The notes beneath the pieces are model-generated. The model was not told the DNA's origin and did no database searches. It saw only the letters and a program-made list of their open reading frames with translations. A DNA stretch of 33,689 bases, taken from Hyphomicrobiales bacterium (GTDB lineage Bacteria > Pseudomonadota > Alphaproteobacteria > Rhizobiales > Rhizobiaceae). Positions 32,906 through 33,689 of the stretch are shown piece by piece (within the stretch, counting starts at the first letter, position 1; every line of letters starts with the position of its first letter). The position numbers were made by a program, and so were the translations under genes. Location: assembly GCA_900467745.1 (NCBI GenBank), contig UBQW01000001.1, forward strand, positions 174,008 to 207,696, in the 5' to 3' direction.

Positions 32906-33358
32906 ATGGACACCCCGACAATCGTCATCGACTATGCCGGGATCATCCAGACCTCGCTGGCGCCGGTCTTTCTGCTGGCGGGCACGGCAGCCTTCGTCGG
33001 CATCTACGCCACTCGCCTCGGGCGCGTCTCTGACCGGCTGAACGAGGTTGTCGAGAAGAACGAGCCCGACGACAAGCGAGAGCGGCAGCTGATCTATCTG
33101 CGCCGGCGCACGCTGGTGCTCGAAATCGCGGTCATCCTCGGCGTCATCGCCGGCATCTGCACCTGCTGCGCGATCCTCAATTTGTTATCCGGCGCGCTGG
33201 CGATCCGCATCCGCCCGCTGAACCTCGTCTGGTTCTTCGGCAGCGCCATCGTCGCGCTGATGCTCTCGCTCATTGCCTTCCTGATGGAATTGCTCGCAGC
33301 CGGCCGCAGCATCCTGCTGCAGATCCGCGAAAACCGACATCCGAAGGTTGGTCGGTAA
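32906..33358 (+). CDS. DUF2721 family membrane protein
   Basis: A 150-residue protein with three hydrophobic spans: about residues 12-32 (IQTSLAPVFLLAGTAAFVGI), 68-95 (LVLEIAVILGVIAGICTCCAI) and 108-130 (LVWFFGSAIVALMLSLIAFL). A charged cytosolic loop lies between the first two (ATRLGRVSDRLNEVVEKNE, KRERQLIYLRRRT). This matches the DUF2721 pattern, including LAPVFLLAGTAAF and YATRLGRVSDR. GAGGAGA precedes the ATG at 32906; longer starts look non-coding. No function is established for the family to my knowledge. It is convergent with tRNA-fMet and has no operon partner. Confidence 0.85.
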   Translation: MDTPTIVIDYAGIIQTSLAPVFLLAGTAAFVGIYATRLGRVSDRLNEVVEKNEPDDKRERQLIYLRRRTLVLEIAVILGVIAGICTCCAILNLLSGALAIRIRPLNLVWFFGSAIVALMLSLIAFLMELLAAGRSILLQIRENRHPKVGR

Positions 33359-33386
33359 GTCTGTAGTGTTTTTTCTGGAAAGGAAG

Positions 33387-33465
<79 letters not shown>

Positions 33466-33471
33466 CCAGCG

Positions 33472-33551
33472 CAACTCCTTCGGAGTTGTCGCGTCCGAGT
33501 AAACCCTTTGGGTTTACCGGTACTGCCGGAGCAAAACCCTATTGGGTTTTG
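33472..33551 (-). repeat. three tandem perfect hairpins upstream of tRNA-fMet
   Basis: Three consecutive perfect stems: CAACTCC/GGAGTTG (33472-33488, 3-nt loop), GTAAACCC/GGGTTTAC (33499-33517, 3-nt loop) and CAAAACCC/GGGTTTTG (33532-33551, 4-nt loop). The stems differ in sequence, with 10- and 14-nt gaps. They lie between a TATAAT promoter element and the tRNA 5' end, so they would be in its leader. Confidence 0.75.
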
Positions 33552-33562
33552 TTCCTGTAAGG

Positions 33563-33589
33563 GACGCACCATTATATGCCAGGTGCGTC
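33563..33589 (-). promoter_or_regulatory. TATAAT promoter element within inverted repeat, upstream of tRNA-fMet
   Basis: Minus-strand TATAAT at 33571-33576 is a perfect -10 but has no good -35. It lies in the loop of an 8-bp inverted repeat (GACGCACC 33563-33570, GGTGCGTC 33582-33589). It could drive the tRNA independently of an upstream rRNA operon, and the flanking palindrome might be an operator. Confidence 0.5.
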
Positions 33590-33628
33590 GAAGTTTCATT
33601 CTGTATGTTCGGCCCTTCAAAAGCAAAA

Positions 33629-33644
33629 GGCCGCTTGCGCGGCC
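33629..33644 (-). terminator. intrinsic terminator of an upstream minus-strand gene
   Basis: GGCCGC-TTGC-GCGGCC hairpin. On the minus strand it is followed by TTTTGCTTTTG, a good T-tract. It would end a gene entering from beyond the right edge, possibly the 5S rRNA, before the tRNA-fMet promoter. Confidence 0.65.
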
Positions 33645-33689
33645 CGATGTTTTCGGCTGGGCCGAAGTTTCGTGATGAGAAGATTTTAT

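Overview
The window reads as chromosomal DNA of an alphaproteobacterium, most likely a member of the Hyphomicrobiales close to Rhizobium/Agrobacterium/Ensifer. The grounds are high GC, FixJ-like and FixK-like regulators, ToxR/CadC-like regulators of a type common in rhizobia, and an initiator tRNA with the C1-A72 mismatch. I see no insertion sequence, phage gene, CRISPR array or replication origin. Start codons below were chosen from Shine-Dalgarno sequences and signal peptides.

Layout. (1) 85-3190, minus strand: a tightly coupled five-gene operon (sugar nucleotidyltransferase, GDPD-like protein, HAD phosphatase, second nucleotidyltransferase, cupin) of unknown product, probably surface polymer chemistry. 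(2) 3423-9882: an envelope block with a Cys-rich-repeat protein and an OmpA-like protein, DUF3300 and DUF2950 secreted proteins, and a divergent DUF3302 plus HlyD pair (YiaW/YiaV type). (3) 9965-13711: SulP permease, PPK2 kinase and a frameshifted AI-2E-type permease. (4) 14112-26946: a large arginine/ornithine catabolism and acid/anoxia island. It holds an AdiA-like arginine decarboxylase, a SpeC/SpeF-like ornithine decarboxylase, a PotE-like antiporter and a periplasmic binding protein in one operon, then a CDF transporter, an AdiC/ArcD-like antiporter, and arcA-arcB-arcC encoding the arginine deiminase pathway. (5) 27095-32529: a small secreted protein, a FixJ-like protein without its phospho-acceptor Asp, two convergent ToxR/CadC-like membrane regulators, a FixK/FNR-like regulator and a secreted protein. 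(6) 32530-33689: a 14-bp tandem repeat, a DUF2721 membrane protein, tRNA-fMet and a string of hairpins.

Two regulatory signatures tie the regions together. FNR/FixK-type boxes lie upstream of arcA, of the decarboxylase operon and of the small secreted protein gene, each about 32-33 bp from a -10-like hexamer. This suggests oxygen control of arginine catabolism, and a FixK-like regulator is encoded nearby. A second motif, the direct repeat TACG-N6-TACG, occurs six times. All six copies are intergenic, in front of the envelope genes, the degenerate FixJ-like gene and the ToxR-like/FixK-like divergent pair. At three of them a -10-like hexamer lies 32-34 bp away. This looks like an undescribed local regulon. 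The regulator assignment is inference.
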